Assembly (NCBI GenBank): GCA_965221635.1
Contig: OZ244902.1
Location: 1,240,001 to 1,304,000 of the forward strand
Source of the DNA: JAAXHB01 sp965221635
Lineage (GTDB): Bacteria > Actinomycetota > Acidimicrobiia > Acidimicrobiales > Aldehydirespiratoraceae
Length of the DNA stretch: 64,000 bases
Direction: 5' to 3'
A program made the translations under genes and the position numbers. Under the pieces are notes generated by a model that worked only from the letters and a program-made list of their open reading frames with translations, was not told the DNA's origin and did no database searches. Shown one piece after another: positions 42,354 through 51,180 of the stretch (positions are counted from its first letter, which is position 1; each line of letters starts with the position of its first letter).

Positions 42354-43280
42354 GGCATTGACTGCTCGGATCCGGTGATCTTGAATCAATGGCACGCGAT
42401 CAGCGCCCTCGACGAGATCTCTGCCTGTGGGGTACACACCACGCTGCTGTTGGGCGCGGGCATTGCCTACGCAAGCGACGGCACCGGCGGCTACAGCGTT
42501 TGGTGCGTGCCCGCGGCGGACTTTGGCGGAGGTGGCGGCAACGGCAGCTCCGCGAAGGGGGCGGCGCGGCGTCCGGCCCGCGGCGGGGGTGACTCGGCCC
42601 TGCCGGTGAAGATCGAGTACGGATACTTGTGGACAAGCCTCGGTGATCCTCCCGGCGAGCTGTTTCCCTTGCCCGAGTTTCATCACCCGCGGCGGCGCAA
42701 CATGAACGCGGGAAGCATCGTGGTGGCCACCTCGGCGCCCCGTGCGGTGGAGAACTTCCTTGACCTGGCGCACTTTCCCTACGTGCATGACGGTTCGCTG
42801 GGGGCGCCGCCCCACACCGAGGTGTTGGACTACGAGGTCACCATGGAGAACGGCGAGATCCACGCCCGCGACTGCGACTTCATGGTTCCCAAGGTGGGCG
42901 CCAACTACTCCGAACCCGGATGGGCCCGGTATCGCTACCGGGTGCCTCACCCGTTTTGTGTGATGTTGTACTTCGACAGCCTGCCCGACCCGTCGTTGGA
43001 GGACGTGGTGGCGATCTGGGTGCAGCCAATGACCGAGGAACTGGTGCGCGCCCACAACTACATGGGCGTGATCGACGACGAGAGTTCCGACGCGGAGATC
43101 AAGTCCTACCAGTTGCTGATCTTCGCTCAGGACAAGCCCATCCTGGAGAACCAGTACCCGAAATGTCTGCCGCTGCACCCCAGGGCCGAAACCCCGATCC
43201 GTGCCGACCGCTCCGGGATCGCCTACCGCCGCTGGCTCGCCGACCTGGGAGTCACCTACGGAACAATCCCCGCGGCGTGA
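42351..43280 (+). CDS. Rieske-less mononuclear iron oxygenase subunit, NdmC-like
   Basis: Homologue of Rieske oxygenase alpha subunits in which the Rieske domain is missing. Residues 8-20 (PVILNQWHAISAL) and 88-104 match the flanks of the Rieske domain in the next gene, but the C-x-H / C-x2-H block is replaced by a Gly/Ala/Arg-rich stretch (about 57-83). The catalytic domain is intact: bridging Asp138 and ligands His141 and His146 in ENFLDLAHFPYVHDG, and Asp261 in FAQDKPILENQ. Such a protein needs a Rieske centre from a partner; NdmC of the P. putida methylxanthine N-demethylase is the known precedent. 309 residues. The next oxygenase gene follows by 39 bp. Confidence 0.78.
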   Translation: MGIDCSDPVILNQWHAISALDEISACGVHTTLLLGAGIAYASDGTGGYSVWCVPAADFGGGGGNGSSAKGAARRPARGGGDSALPVKIEYGYLWTSLGDPPGELFPLPEFHHPRRRNMNAGSIVVATSAPRAVENFLDLAHFPYVHDGSLGAPPHTEVLDYEVTMENGEIHARDCDFMVPKVGANYSEPGWARYRYRVPHPFCVMLYFDSLPDPSLEDVVAIWVQPMTEELVRAHNYMGVIDDESSDAEIKSYQLLIFAQDKPILENQYPKCLPLHPRAETPIRADRSGIAYRRWLADLGVTYGTIPAA

Positions 43281-43319
43281 CACCGCGTGTTGCGGGCCCC
43301 GTGGTGTGATGGGGCTTTG

Positions 43320-44321
43320 ATGATCGACGATCCGGTTCTGCTGGGCCAATGGCATCCGGTGGCCCAAAGCGACGCTGTTGGCCCGCACAATCCGGTGGCG
43401 GCGTGCGTGTTGGGCACCGAGGTGGTGTTGTGGCGCCAGGGCGCGCAGGTGATGGCATTCGAGGACTTGTGCGTGCATCGTGGCGCCCGCCTGTCGCTGG
43501 GACGGGTGGGGAGCCTCGGCTTGGAATGCGCCTACCACGGCTGGACTTACGACACCACCGGTGCGTGCGTGCGCATCCCGTCACGCCCCGGACTCGCGCC
43601 GCCGTCGAAGGCTTGTGTTCGCACCTTCACGGCCACCGAGAGTTGTGGCCTTGTGTGGGTGTGCCTTGGCACCCCGGCAGGCCCTGTGGCCCCGTACGCC
43701 GAGTGGGACGACCCCGCCTACCGTCACGTTCTGGGCGGGCCTTACCGGATTCGGGCCGCTGCGCCACGGGTGATTGAGAACTTCCTGGATGTGAGCCACC
43801 TGGGGTTCGTACACGACGGCATCCTCGGCGATCGCGAGCACGCCGAGGTGGGCGACCATCACGTGCGAACAACCCCCGACGGGCTCGAGGCGTCCGACAT
43901 CCAAACCTTCGCTCCCGACCCGGATGGTTCGGGACAACCGGGAATCGTCACCTGGAAGTATCGGGTGCTGAGACCGCTGGTGGCCTACATCGCCGTGAGC
44001 GACCCCCAACCCGAGGACACCCCCCACCCGGCCACGCCCGGGCGGCGTTACACGATGTATTTCGCGGTTGCGCCGGTGGACGAAACCACCAGCGTGGGCT
44101 GGATGTGGAACTCGATGAACTACAACCACGACATGACCGATGAGGACTTCGGGGCTTACATCGACAAGATCGTGAACCAGGACATCCCCATCGTGGAATC
44201 GCAACGCCCGGAGCTGCTTCCCCTCGACATGGCAGCCGAGATGCACGTGCGAGCAGATCGGGTTGGTGTGGCCTACCGGCGCTGGCTCGCCGAGCTGGGC
44301 GTGACCTTCGGCGTTTGCTGA
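43320..44321 (+). CDS. Rieske oxygenase subunit, NdmA/B-like (VanA-type)
   Basis: Complete Rieske non-haem iron oxygenase of 333 residues. Rieske motif CVHRGARLS (Cys51, His53) and CAYHGW (Cys70, His73); catalytic triad region ENFLDVSHLGFVHDG (bridging Asp157, His160, His165), and the third ligand Asp in VNQDIPIVESQ. The VanA-type C-terminal domain ends YRRWLAELGVTFG, almost identical to the preceding protein's end, so the two are paralogues. Members of this subfamily perform O- or N-demethylation. It is preceded by TGTGAT at 9 nt, a weak -10 candidate, but is probably co-transcribed with the preceding gene. Converges on the GST-like gene with 53 bp between. Confidence 0.88.
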   Translation: MIDDPVLLGQWHPVAQSDAVGPHNPVAACVLGTEVVLWRQGAQVMAFEDLCVHRGARLSLGRVGSLGLECAYHGWTYDTTGACVRIPSRPGLAPPSKACVRTFTATESCGLVWVCLGTPAGPVAPYAEWDDPAYRHVLGGPYRIRAAAPRVIENFLDVSHLGFVHDGILGDREHAEVGDHHVRTTPDGLEASDIQTFAPDPDGSGQPGIVTWKYRVLRPLVAYIAVSDPQPEDTPHPATPGRRYTMYFAVAPVDETTSVGWMWNSMNYNHDMTDEDFGAYIDKIVNQDIPIVESQRPELLPLDMAAEMHVRADRVGVAYRRWLAELGVTFGVC

Positions 44322-44374
44322 GCACCCGGCCGCCGGCGGGTGTTGGCCCGCGTCGGGCCGATTGTCGGAGCGGT

Positions 44375-45022
44375 TTACGCAGCGGGCGCGGGGGCGGCGG
44401 GGAAGATTCCCGGCATCACCACGAACCCGTCTATGCGTTTCACACGGTCTGTCCAGCGGCGCAGCGCGGGATAGTCGAGGCGGGAAACGCCGCCTTCTTC
44501 GCTGAGTATCACGTCGGGAAACAACGCGATGTCGGCGATGGTGGGATGCGGGCCGGAGCAAACCCAGTCGTGGCCTTGGCGTTCTTGGAACCACAGGTGC
44601 TCGTCGAGCACCCGGAACAGGCGATGCGCCCCGGCATGGCATTCCTCGAGGTCGAAGTCGTATCCGAGGTTCACGCACAGCCGCGCCGCTGAGGCGGTGT
44701 TGGTGGTGCCCTCCGCGAACAACAGCCACGACGCTGTCTCGCCCAGAAGCTCCGGGTCGCCAACCGGGTACCAGCGGCCGCTGGGGTCGTACTTGGAGGC
44801 CAGGTATACCAGGATGGCGTGCGCGTCTCGCAGCACGTAACCGTCGTCATCTATCACCGGTATGTGGCCCAGCGGGTTGATCTTCTTGAACTCGGCGCCC
44901 TTGTGTTCCCAGCCGGGGAAGAAGTCCACACAAATCGCCTCGCAGGGCACCCCGAGTATCGCCATCAACAAGCGCTGCTTGTAGCAGTTCACCGACAGCT
45001 CGAAGTCGTACAGCTTGATCAT
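44375..45022 (-). CDS. Glutathione S-transferase-like protein, NdmE-like by context
   Basis: 215-residue GST-fold protein. Thioredoxin-like N-domain (MIKLYDFELSVNCYKQRLL, then NPLGHIPVIDDDGYVLRDAHAILVYLASKY) and helical C-domain (PTIADIALFPDVIL). Most actinobacteria use mycothiol, not glutathione, so a catalytic GST role is doubtful. In the NdmCDE complex of P. putida the GST-like NdmE is structural, which fits the position here, 47 bp downstream of the Rieske-reductase gene. The start ATG 45022 has GAGG upstream. Assignment as NdmE-like is from context. Confidence 0.8.
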   Translation of the reverse strand: MIKLYDFELSVNCYKQRLLMAILGVPCEAICVDFFPGWEHKGAEFKKINPLGHIPVIDDDGYVLRDAHAILVYLASKYDPSGRWYPVGDPELLGETASWLLFAEGTTNTASAARLCVNLGYDFDLEECHAGAHRLFRVLDEHLWFQERQGHDWVCSGPHPTIADIALFPDVILSEEGGVSRLDYPALRRWTDRVKRIDGFVVMPGIFPAAPAPAA

Positions 45023-45069
45023 CTCATCGCCTCACGATCGCGGTTGCGGGACTGGCTCGGGCCGCCGGT

Positions 45070-46863
45070 TCACAGGTCGAGCACGAGCCGGTCGGATCGG
45101 CTTCGGGACACGCAGGTCATGATTAGCTCGCCGCTGCGACGGTCGGTCTCGTTGAGGTACACGTCCTGGTGGTCGGGCTCGCCCTCGATCACGGTTGCCA
45201 TGCACGTGCCGCACGCGCCCTGCTCACAAGACGACGGCAGGGGCACGCCGTTGGCTCGCAGCACCTCAAGGATCGTTGTGCCCGAAGGCACCTGCAAAGT
45301 GAGCGCCGATCGGGCCAGGGCCACCTCGAACGTTGAGGACTGGTCGAGGGTGTTGGTGTTTTTGAAGTACTCGAAGTGAACGGCCTCGTCGGGCCAACCG
45401 GCCTCCGCGGCTAGGCGGCGTGTTGCCTCCAGCATCGGCCCGGGGCCACACACGTACAGGTGTGATGCCGTTGCGTGCCGCGCCACGAGTGAGCTGATCG
45501 CCTCGCCGGTGGCTTCGGGTGAGAGTCCCAGGTGGAAGGTGACCGAGTCGGCGAGTTCGTGGAGCGTTTCGTTGAACGCCACGTGGGCCTCGGACTGTGC
45601 GAAGCAGTGCAGCTCGAACGGCAGGCTCATGCGGCGCAGCGCCTGGCCCATCGCCAAAAGCGGGGTGATGCCGATGCCCCCGGCGATCAGCAGCGTGTGA
45701 ACGGCGTCGCGGCGCAACGGGAAGTTGTTGCGAGGCTCGGACACGGCAAGCACGTCGCCTTCGCGAACGGTTTCGTGCAGGCACTGCGACCCGCCCGCCG
45801 AGTCCGGTTCGAGCTTCACGCCGATCCGCCATGACGCCGACTCGCCGGGGCCGTTGGTGATCGAATACTGACGCACCAGCCCGTTGGGGAGATGCACGTC
45901 GATGTGGGCGCCGGGCTGGAACGTGGGCAGCGTGCCGGTGAGCGGGGCCAGCTCGAACGCGGCCACACCCTCGGCGGTGGTCCATTTGCGTGCCACGGTC
46001 ACCCGCAGGGATGCTTTCCGGCCGCCGGCGGTTGCCGCTTCGGGAACCTCGGCGAGGTGTACCGGCACTTGTTCGATTGTGGGCGCCATCGGCGCCGGCG
46101 TGGGCAGGGTTGCCGCTTCGGCTTCGATTTTGTCCACCAGGTCACGCAGGGCCGCGGCGTGATGGCGCAGCACCGCCAACTGGGCGTCGGCGGCGGGGGT
46201 GGCGGCGAGAACGCCGCGTATCACCGAACGGGCCGAGTCCACCGGCTGCACGAAGAACACCGCGCACGTCTCGCATTCCCCGCCGTCGGCGCTTGCGCCT
46301 CGGGAGGTGAGCGTCGCCGAATATTCGCTGTGGGCGTGAACGGTGGTTTGCGACGGGCCCTCAACCGCGGCGGCGATCTGATCGGTCGGGTCGAACGAGT
46401 GACTCAGCAGGTGTCGCATCACAAGCTCGGCGCTTGCGTTCACGGCGACGTTTCGCAGCCCGAACACGTTGCCATCCTCGAGGCTGTCCAGCACCGGTGG
46501 TTCGCCTTGGGGTTGCTCACCGGACCACACCAGGCCGTAACGCTCAACCGCGGGGAACACCCGATTGCAGATGGTGCGAGCCGGTGCGTCCGCGGGGTGC
46601 GCAGGGATGTAAGTGCATCCCGCGGAGCGGTTGGCGTAACGCCAGCCGTGGTATTGGCATTGCAATTCGGCGCCGTCGTTGATGCCGATCGACAGTCGCA
46701 CGCCTCGGTGCAGGCAGCGGTTCTCCCACACGTTCACGAAATCGTCGTCGGCTCGCCACACCGCCAGTTCGCGTCCCAGCAACTGTCCTTGGAACACGTG
46801 ACGGTAAGGCAGGTCCAAAGAGGTAGCCACCGGATGCCAAACAGTCATCGGATCGTCACTCAT
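45070..46863 (-). CDS. Rieske-ferredoxin-flavin reductase fusion, NdmD-like
   Basis: 597-residue electron-transfer protein with three modules. Residues 1-110: Rieske [2Fe-2S] domain (Cys50, His52, Cys69, His72 in CLHRG and CQYHGW). Residues 120-240: poorly conserved segment that may be a decayed oxygenase-type domain. Residues 275-597: phthalate-dioxygenase-reductase type, with flavin motif RQYSITNGP, NAD motif LIAGGIGITPLLAMG, and a C-terminal plant-type [2Fe-2S] ferredoxin CEQGACGTC plus a distal Cys. The order Rieske-FMN-NAD-ferredoxin and the length match NdmD, the reductase that carries an extra Rieske centre for NdmA, NdmB and NdmC. ATG 46863 has GAGG upstream; it heads the unit with the GST gene. 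Confidence 0.85.
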   Translation of the reverse strand: MSDDPMTVWHPVATSLDLPYRHVFQGQLLGRELAVWRADDDFVNVWENRCLHRGVRLSIGINDGAELQCQYHGWRYANRSAGCTYIPAHPADAPARTICNRVFPAVERYGLVWSGEQPQGEPPVLDSLEDGNVFGLRNVAVNASAELVMRHLLSHSFDPTDQIAAAVEGPSQTTVHAHSEYSATLTSRGASADGGECETCAVFFVQPVDSARSVIRGVLAATPAADAQLAVLRHHAAALRDLVDKIEAEAATLPTPAPMAPTIEQVPVHLAEVPEAATAGGRKASLRVTVARKWTTAEGVAAFELAPLTGTLPTFQPGAHIDVHLPNGLVRQYSITNGPGESASWRIGVKLEPDSAGGSQCLHETVREGDVLAVSEPRNNFPLRRDAVHTLLIAGGIGITPLLAMGQALRRMSLPFELHCFAQSEAHVAFNETLHELADSVTFHLGLSPEATGEAISSLVARHATASHLYVCGPGPMLEATRRLAAEAGWPDEAVHFEYFKNTNTLDQSSTFEVALARSALTLQVPSGTTILEVLRANGVPLPSSCEQGACGTCMATVIEGEPDHQDVYLNETDRRSGELIMTCVSRSRSDRLVLDL

Positions 46864-47131
46864 GGCCCGACCGCCCTCGTGTAAACACTCACCGCTTCAG
46901 CGCTCATCGCGCTCAAATGTAGAGGCTCACCCCACCACAAGATGATTCGGGCCGTTCCTGCGGCTCGATCAACCCGCCCGCGTGGTGCGCCCGAGCATGT
47001 GGCGGGGCCCGGTGGTCGGCGGGGGGAGTTGGGGTTGTAGTGTCGCAGCGGTTCGGCATGCTTGTGCTGGATGTTGGTTGCCCGGAGAACCGGGCGGTCA
47101 ACTCTCTTGAGGACTTGCCAAGGAGGGCGTC
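46864..47131. promoter_or_regulatory. Divergent region between reductase fusion and BMP importer genes
   Basis: TAGTGT at 47037-47042 is a possible -10 for the importer. About 35 nt further is a hairpin GCCCGG-AGAA-CCGGGC (47080-47095), extendable by GTTG/CAAC, in the 5' leader just before AAGGAGG. On the other strand a TTTACA-like element lies about 20 bp before the reductase start. Confidence 0.4.
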
Positions 47132-48394
47132 GTGAGAAAGATCAGATGGATTCTGGCCATGTTGGCGGTGCTGGCGCTTGTGGCGGCGGCCTGTGGCGAG
47201 GACGAGCCCGACAGCGGCGCGGCCGACACTGCCGTGAGCGGCGATGACGCCGGCTCGGGTGGTGGCGACGACGCCGCTGAAGACGATGCGGGCGATGACG
47301 CCTCGGGCGACGATGCGGACGATGGCGCCGCTGATGATGCCGACGCGCCCGCTGAAGACGACTCGGGCGATGACTCGATGGCGGATGCCGGTGATGGCAG
47401 CGGGTATTCGGTGGCGTTCGTGTTTGACGGGTTCCTCGACGACGGCGGTTGGAACACCACCCATTACCGAGGGGTGCAGCAGGTGCAGGAAGCCCTGCCC
47501 GGCCTGGACGTGCAGCTCGTGACCGAGATCTCCCCGGGGCCGACGGCCACCAACGCGTTCGAGGATCTCGCAACGGCGGGGGTGGACATGATTATCGCCA
47601 CCGGTTTCTCCCAGCCCGACGCGGAGCCGGTTGCCGCGGAGTATCCCGACACGAAGTTCCTTACCTGGGCGGGTTGGATAACCACCGACAACATGGGCCA
47701 CTTCGACGCCGCCACCGAGGAGGGCCGCTACCTGGACGGGCTGATCGCGGGCAGCATCACCGAGACGGGAATCATCGGCTATCCCGCCGGGTACCCGATC
47801 GAGGAAGTGAACCGGGCGCTCAACGCCTTCACCATTGGCGTGCGCGAGGTGAACCCCGACGCGGTGGTGCAAGCGGTGTACATCAACAGCTGGTACGACC
47901 CGCCGGTGGAACAGCAAGCCGCGGATGCCCTGGCCAACGCCGGCGCCGATGTGCTCGCCCACGAGTTGAACTCGCCCGCGGTTGCGTCGGTGGCCGAAGA
48001 CCGCGGACTCAACATCATCGGATACAGCTCGGATCGTTCCGAGGTGGCGCCCAACGCCTGGCTGGGGTCGTTCACCTTCGAATGGGGCGGCTACTACATC
48101 GACCAGATCCGTGCGATGATGGACGGCACCTGGGAACCGGCGCTCACCTACGGCGGCCTGGCTGACGGCATGATCGGCAACGCCCCCTACGGCCCCGACG
48201 TGACCGACGAGATGCTGGCCTTGGTGGAACAGCGGCGCGCCGAGATCCTTGACGGCACCTTCGACTACTTCGCCGGTCCGCTGGTGGACAACGAGGGCAC
48301 CACCAGGGTGGCCGAAGGCGAGACGATTCCCTGGGAGGAGCGCACCGTGTGCTGCTTGTGGCTGATAGAGGGAATCGAGGGTTCCATCAACTGA
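47132..48394 (+). CDS. BMP-family substrate-binding lipoprotein of ABC importer
   Basis: Extracytoplasmic receptor of the BmpA/PnrA family (purine-nucleoside and related uptake). Signal MRKIRWILAMLAVLALVAAAC with lipidated Cys21, then an extreme Asp/Ala/Gly linker (about 22-88), then the binding protein: VAFVFDGFLDDGGWNTTHYRG, DMIIATGFSQPD, TEEGRYLDGLIAGSITETGIIGY and GYSSDRSEVAPNAWLGSF. The FDGxxDDGGWN opening is the family mark. GTG 47132 has AAGGAGG at 5 nt. It heads a cassette with one double ATPase and two permeases. Substrate is inferred as a purine-like compound only from the family. Confidence 0.88.
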   Translation: MRKIRWILAMLAVLALVAAACGEDEPDSGAADTAVSGDDAGSGGGDDAAEDDAGDDASGDDADDGAADDADAPAEDDSGDDSMADAGDGSGYSVAFVFDGFLDDGGWNTTHYRGVQQVQEALPGLDVQLVTEISPGPTATNAFEDLATAGVDMIIATGFSQPDAEPVAAEYPDTKFLTWAGWITTDNMGHFDAATEEGRYLDGLIAGSITETGIIGYPAGYPIEEVNRALNAFTIGVREVNPDAVVQAVYINSWYDPPVEQQAADALANAGADVLAHELNSPAVASVAEDRGLNIIGYSSDRSEVAPNAWLGSFTFEWGGYYIDQIRAMMDGTWEPALTYGGLADGMIGNAPYGPDVTDEMLALVEQRRAEILDGTFDYFAGPLVDNEGTTRVAEGETIPWEERTVCCLWLIEGIEGSIN

Positions 48395-48487
48395 CAGCGC
48401 TCGCCGCTGCAGGCCCGGCCCCGGCCCCGGGCGCCGGGCCTGCGGCGGCGAACATCGCAAATCCGCGATCCGCACAAGAGTCGGGCG

Positions 48488-50041
48488 TTGACCGCCGAGG
48501 GCCGCTTGGCCCCAACCGGAGCAACCATCCTTGAGGTACGCGACCTCACCAAGAGCTTCTACGGAGTGGCGGCCAACAACCGGGTGAGTTTCGACCTTCG
48601 CGCCGGGGAGGTACACGGCCTCCTAGGCGAGAACGGCGCCGGGAAGTCCACGCTGTGTTCGGTGATGGCCGGCCTTTACCGGCCCGACCACGGCGAGGTG
48701 CGCATCGACGGGCGCCCTGTGAACTTGCGCTCACCGCACGAGGCAGCGGCTTTGGGTGTGGGCATGGTGTACCAGCACTTCCGGCTGGTGCCGAACCTCA
48801 CTGTTACCGAGAATCTTGTGCTGGGGCTGCCCGATCAGCCGATGCGCCTGTCCTTGCGAGCCGCGCAGGCCAAGGTGGCGGCGCTTGCCGAGGAGTACGG
48901 CCTGCGCGTGGATCCCGGTTCGCAGGTGTGGCAGCTGTCGGTGGGTGAGCAGCAGCGCGTGGAGATCCTCAAGCAGCTCTTCCGTGGCGCGAGGATCCTG
49001 ATATTGGACGAACCCACCGCGGTGCTCGCGCCTCAGGAATGCGACCGGCTTTTCGAGGTGGTGGCCAAGCTCGCCTCCGAGGGCCATGCCGTGGTGCTCG
49101 TGTCTCACAAAATGGAGGAAATCCTGGGGCACACCCATCGGGTGACCGTGCTCGCCCACGGCGTGAACGCGGGCACGGTGCGCACCGCCGACACCACCGC
49201 CGCGGCGTTGGCGACGATGATGATCGGCGCCCACGACTTCGGGCGCATCACCGCGGGGCACACCCGACCCGACGGCGAGGCCGAAACGCTGCTTCACATC
49301 ACCGACCTGCACGTGATCGGCGATCACGGCACCCCCACCGTGCGAGGCGCCAACCTGGTGGTGGGCGCCGGTGAGATCGTGGGGGTGGCGGGGGTTGCCG
49401 GCAACGGCCAGCGCGAACTGCAGGAGGCAATCGCCGGGTTGCGTCCCACCAAAAGCGGAACGGTGCTCTTGAGCGGCGCCGACATCACCCGGGCTTCGCC
49501 GAGGCAGCGCAGCGAGGCGGGATTGTCCTACATCCCCGAGGACCGGCTCGGAACCGGCCTGGCCCGAGGGCTCACCCTCGAGGAGAACCTTGCCTTGCGC
49601 AGCTACCGCAAACGACCCCACAGCCGCATGGGGGTGCTGTCGCACAAAGCGATAGGCGCCACCGCTCGCAGCCTGGTGGACCGCTTCGACGTGCGCGGCG
49701 CTCGTGGTGGCATGCCGGTGAGCCTCATGTCGGGCGGCAACCTGCAGCGAGCGATCCTGGCACGCGAACTCACCCGACCTCATCAGGTGCTGCTGGCAGC
49801 TTCGCCCACCCGCGGGTTGGACTTGGCCGCCACCGCGGCGGTGCGCAGCCACATCCTCGACGAGGCCGAAAGTGGTCGTGCCGTGCTGCTGTTCTCGGAG
49901 GACCTGGCCGAGATCACCGAACTCTCACACCGGATCGTGGTGATGTCACAAGGCCGAATCGTTGGGAACTACACCCCCGAAACGCTCGACGTTGCCGAAC
50001 TGGGCCTGCTGATGACCGGCGCGGCCGGTGACGCGTCGTGA
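48488..50041 (+). CDS. ABC importer ATPase with two nucleotide-binding domains (nucleoside type)
   Basis: Energises the BMP-type importer. 517 residues with two ABC domains: the first complete (Walker A GENGAGKST, signature QLSVGEQQRVEIL, Walker B RILILDEPTAVL), the second degenerate as usual in this family (GVAGNGQRE in place of Walker A, LMSGGNLQRAILARE as signature, LLAASPTRGLD). The start is TTG 48488. It overlaps the next gene: the permease GTG at 50038 shares GTGA with this gene's stop. Confidence 0.9.
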   Translation: MTAEGRLAPTGATILEVRDLTKSFYGVAANNRVSFDLRAGEVHGLLGENGAGKSTLCSVMAGLYRPDHGEVRIDGRPVNLRSPHEAAALGVGMVYQHFRLVPNLTVTENLVLGLPDQPMRLSLRAAQAKVAALAEEYGLRVDPGSQVWQLSVGEQQRVEILKQLFRGARILILDEPTAVLAPQECDRLFEVVAKLASEGHAVVLVSHKMEEILGHTHRVTVLAHGVNAGTVRTADTTAAALATMMIGAHDFGRITAGHTRPDGEAETLLHITDLHVIGDHGTPTVRGANLVVGAGEIVGVAGVAGNGQRELQEAIAGLRPTKSGTVLLSGADITRASPRQRSEAGLSYIPEDRLGTGLARGLTLEENLALRSYRKRPHSRMGVLSHKAIGATARSLVDRFDVRGARGGMPVSLMSGGNLQRAILARELTRPHQVLLAASPTRGLDLAATAAVRSHILDEAESGRAVLLFSEDLAEITELSHRIVVMSQGRIVGNYTPETLDVAELGLLMTGAAGDAS

Positions 50042-51180
50042 GCAATTTGCCGCGCGTTGCCCCGAGGGCGAGACCATCGCCCGCGGTTCGCACGCTGGTG
50101 CCGTTCGTGTCGCTGGGCGCGGCCGGTGTGGTGGGCGCCGTGGTGATCGCCCTGTCGGGGGCGGGGCCGCTCACCGCCTACGAGACGATGTTCGACGCGA
50201 GCCTCAACGGCTGGCGCCCGATCACCCGCACCCTCACCCTGGCCACCCCGCTGATACTCACCGGACTCGCCGCGGCCGTGGCGTTCCGCATGAGGGTTTG
50301 GAACATCGGCGCCGAGGGCCAGCTCTACGCAGGGGCGATCGCGGCTTCGGCGCTTGCGGTGGGGATGCCCGACGATTCGCCGAGGGTGCTGATCGTGGGC
50401 CTGGTGCTGGTGGCCGGAGCGGTCGCGGGCGCCGGCTGGGCGGCGCTGGCGGCGATCCCTCGGGCCTATTTGAACACCAACGAGGTGATCACCACGTTGA
50501 TGCTCAACTTCGTGGCGCTGTACTTCATGAACTACCTGATCTTCGGATCGGTGAGCTTCTGGCGCAACCCGGACGCCATGTTCCCCCAGGGCAAGCTGAT
50601 CCCCGAGAGCGCCGAACTGGGGGTGATCTCGTATCGCCTGCACTACGGGCTTGTGATCGCGGTGGCTGTGGCCATCGTGTTGTGGTGGGCGTTGCGCGGC
50701 ACCACCTGGGGGTTCGAGGTGCGCACAATCGGCGATTCGCCGGTGGCTTCGCGTTACGCCGGGATGAGCGTGGCGGCCAAGGTGGTGTCGGTGCTGTGCC
50801 TCTCCGGTGCGCTGGCGGGGCTCGCCGGGGCGATCGAGGTGAGCGGAGTGCTCAAAACCCTCGACCCGCGTGCCCTGGCCACCGAAATGGGTTTCACCGG
50901 AATCGTGGTGGCTGCGGTGGCCCGGCTCAACCCGCTCGGGGTGATCCCGGTGGCGGTGCTGCTTGGGGCCATCGCCAACTCCGGGACGAGCCTGCAAACG
51001 GTGGGAGTGCAAGCCGAGATCGTGTTCCTGTTGCAAGGCCTGGTGTTCTTGTTCGTGGCGTCGGGCGAGTTCCTGCTGGCCAATCGTCTGGTGTTCACCA
51101 CCCCGGAAGGATCCACCGCCGGCGACGAGGCGGTGGCGCCGGCTACGCAGGATCCGGGCACACCAGGGGTGGAGTCGTGA
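50038..51180 (+). CDS. ABC importer permease 1 (nucleoside type)
   Basis: Inner-membrane permease of the BMP/branched-chain-like group, 380 residues and about nine helices. Landmarks: AFRMRVWNIGAEGQLYAGAI (family motif NIGxEGQ), LNTNEVITTLMLNFVALYFMNYL, and GTTWGFEVRTIGDSPVASRYAGM (the EAA-like cytoplasmic loop). GTGA overlaps at both ends with the ATPase and the second permease show tight translational coupling. Confidence 0.9.
   Translation: MSNLPRVAPRARPSPAVRTLVPFVSLGAAGVVGAVVIALSGAGPLTAYETMFDASLNGWRPITRTLTLATPLILTGLAAAVAFRMRVWNIGAEGQLYAGAIAASALAVGMPDDSPRVLIVGLVLVAGAVAGAGWAALAAIPRAYLNTNEVITTLMLNFVALYFMNYLIFGSVSFWRNPDAMFPQGKLIPESAELGVISYRLHYGLVIAVAVAIVLWWALRGTTWGFEVRTIGDSPVASRYAGMSVAAKVVSVLCLSGALAGLAGAIEVSGVLKTLDPRALATEMGFTGIVVAAVARLNPLGVIPVAVLLGAIANSGTSLQTVGVQAEIVFLLQGLVFLFVASGEFLLANRLVFTTPEGSTAGDEAVAPATQDPGTPGVES

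Noticed and set aside
44375..45022. Catalytic glutathione transferase for detoxification
   Set aside because: Not excluded, but actinobacteria of this kind usually lack glutathione and the neighbours favour a structural NdmE-like role.
47037..47131. Known riboswitch in the BMP gene leader
   Set aside because: One hairpin with an AGAA loop; I could not match purine, guanidine or other known riboswitch cores.
46913..48616. 567-codon open frame antisense to the BMP lipoprotein gene
   Set aside because: Opposes a clear lipoprotein gene; no recognisable domain.
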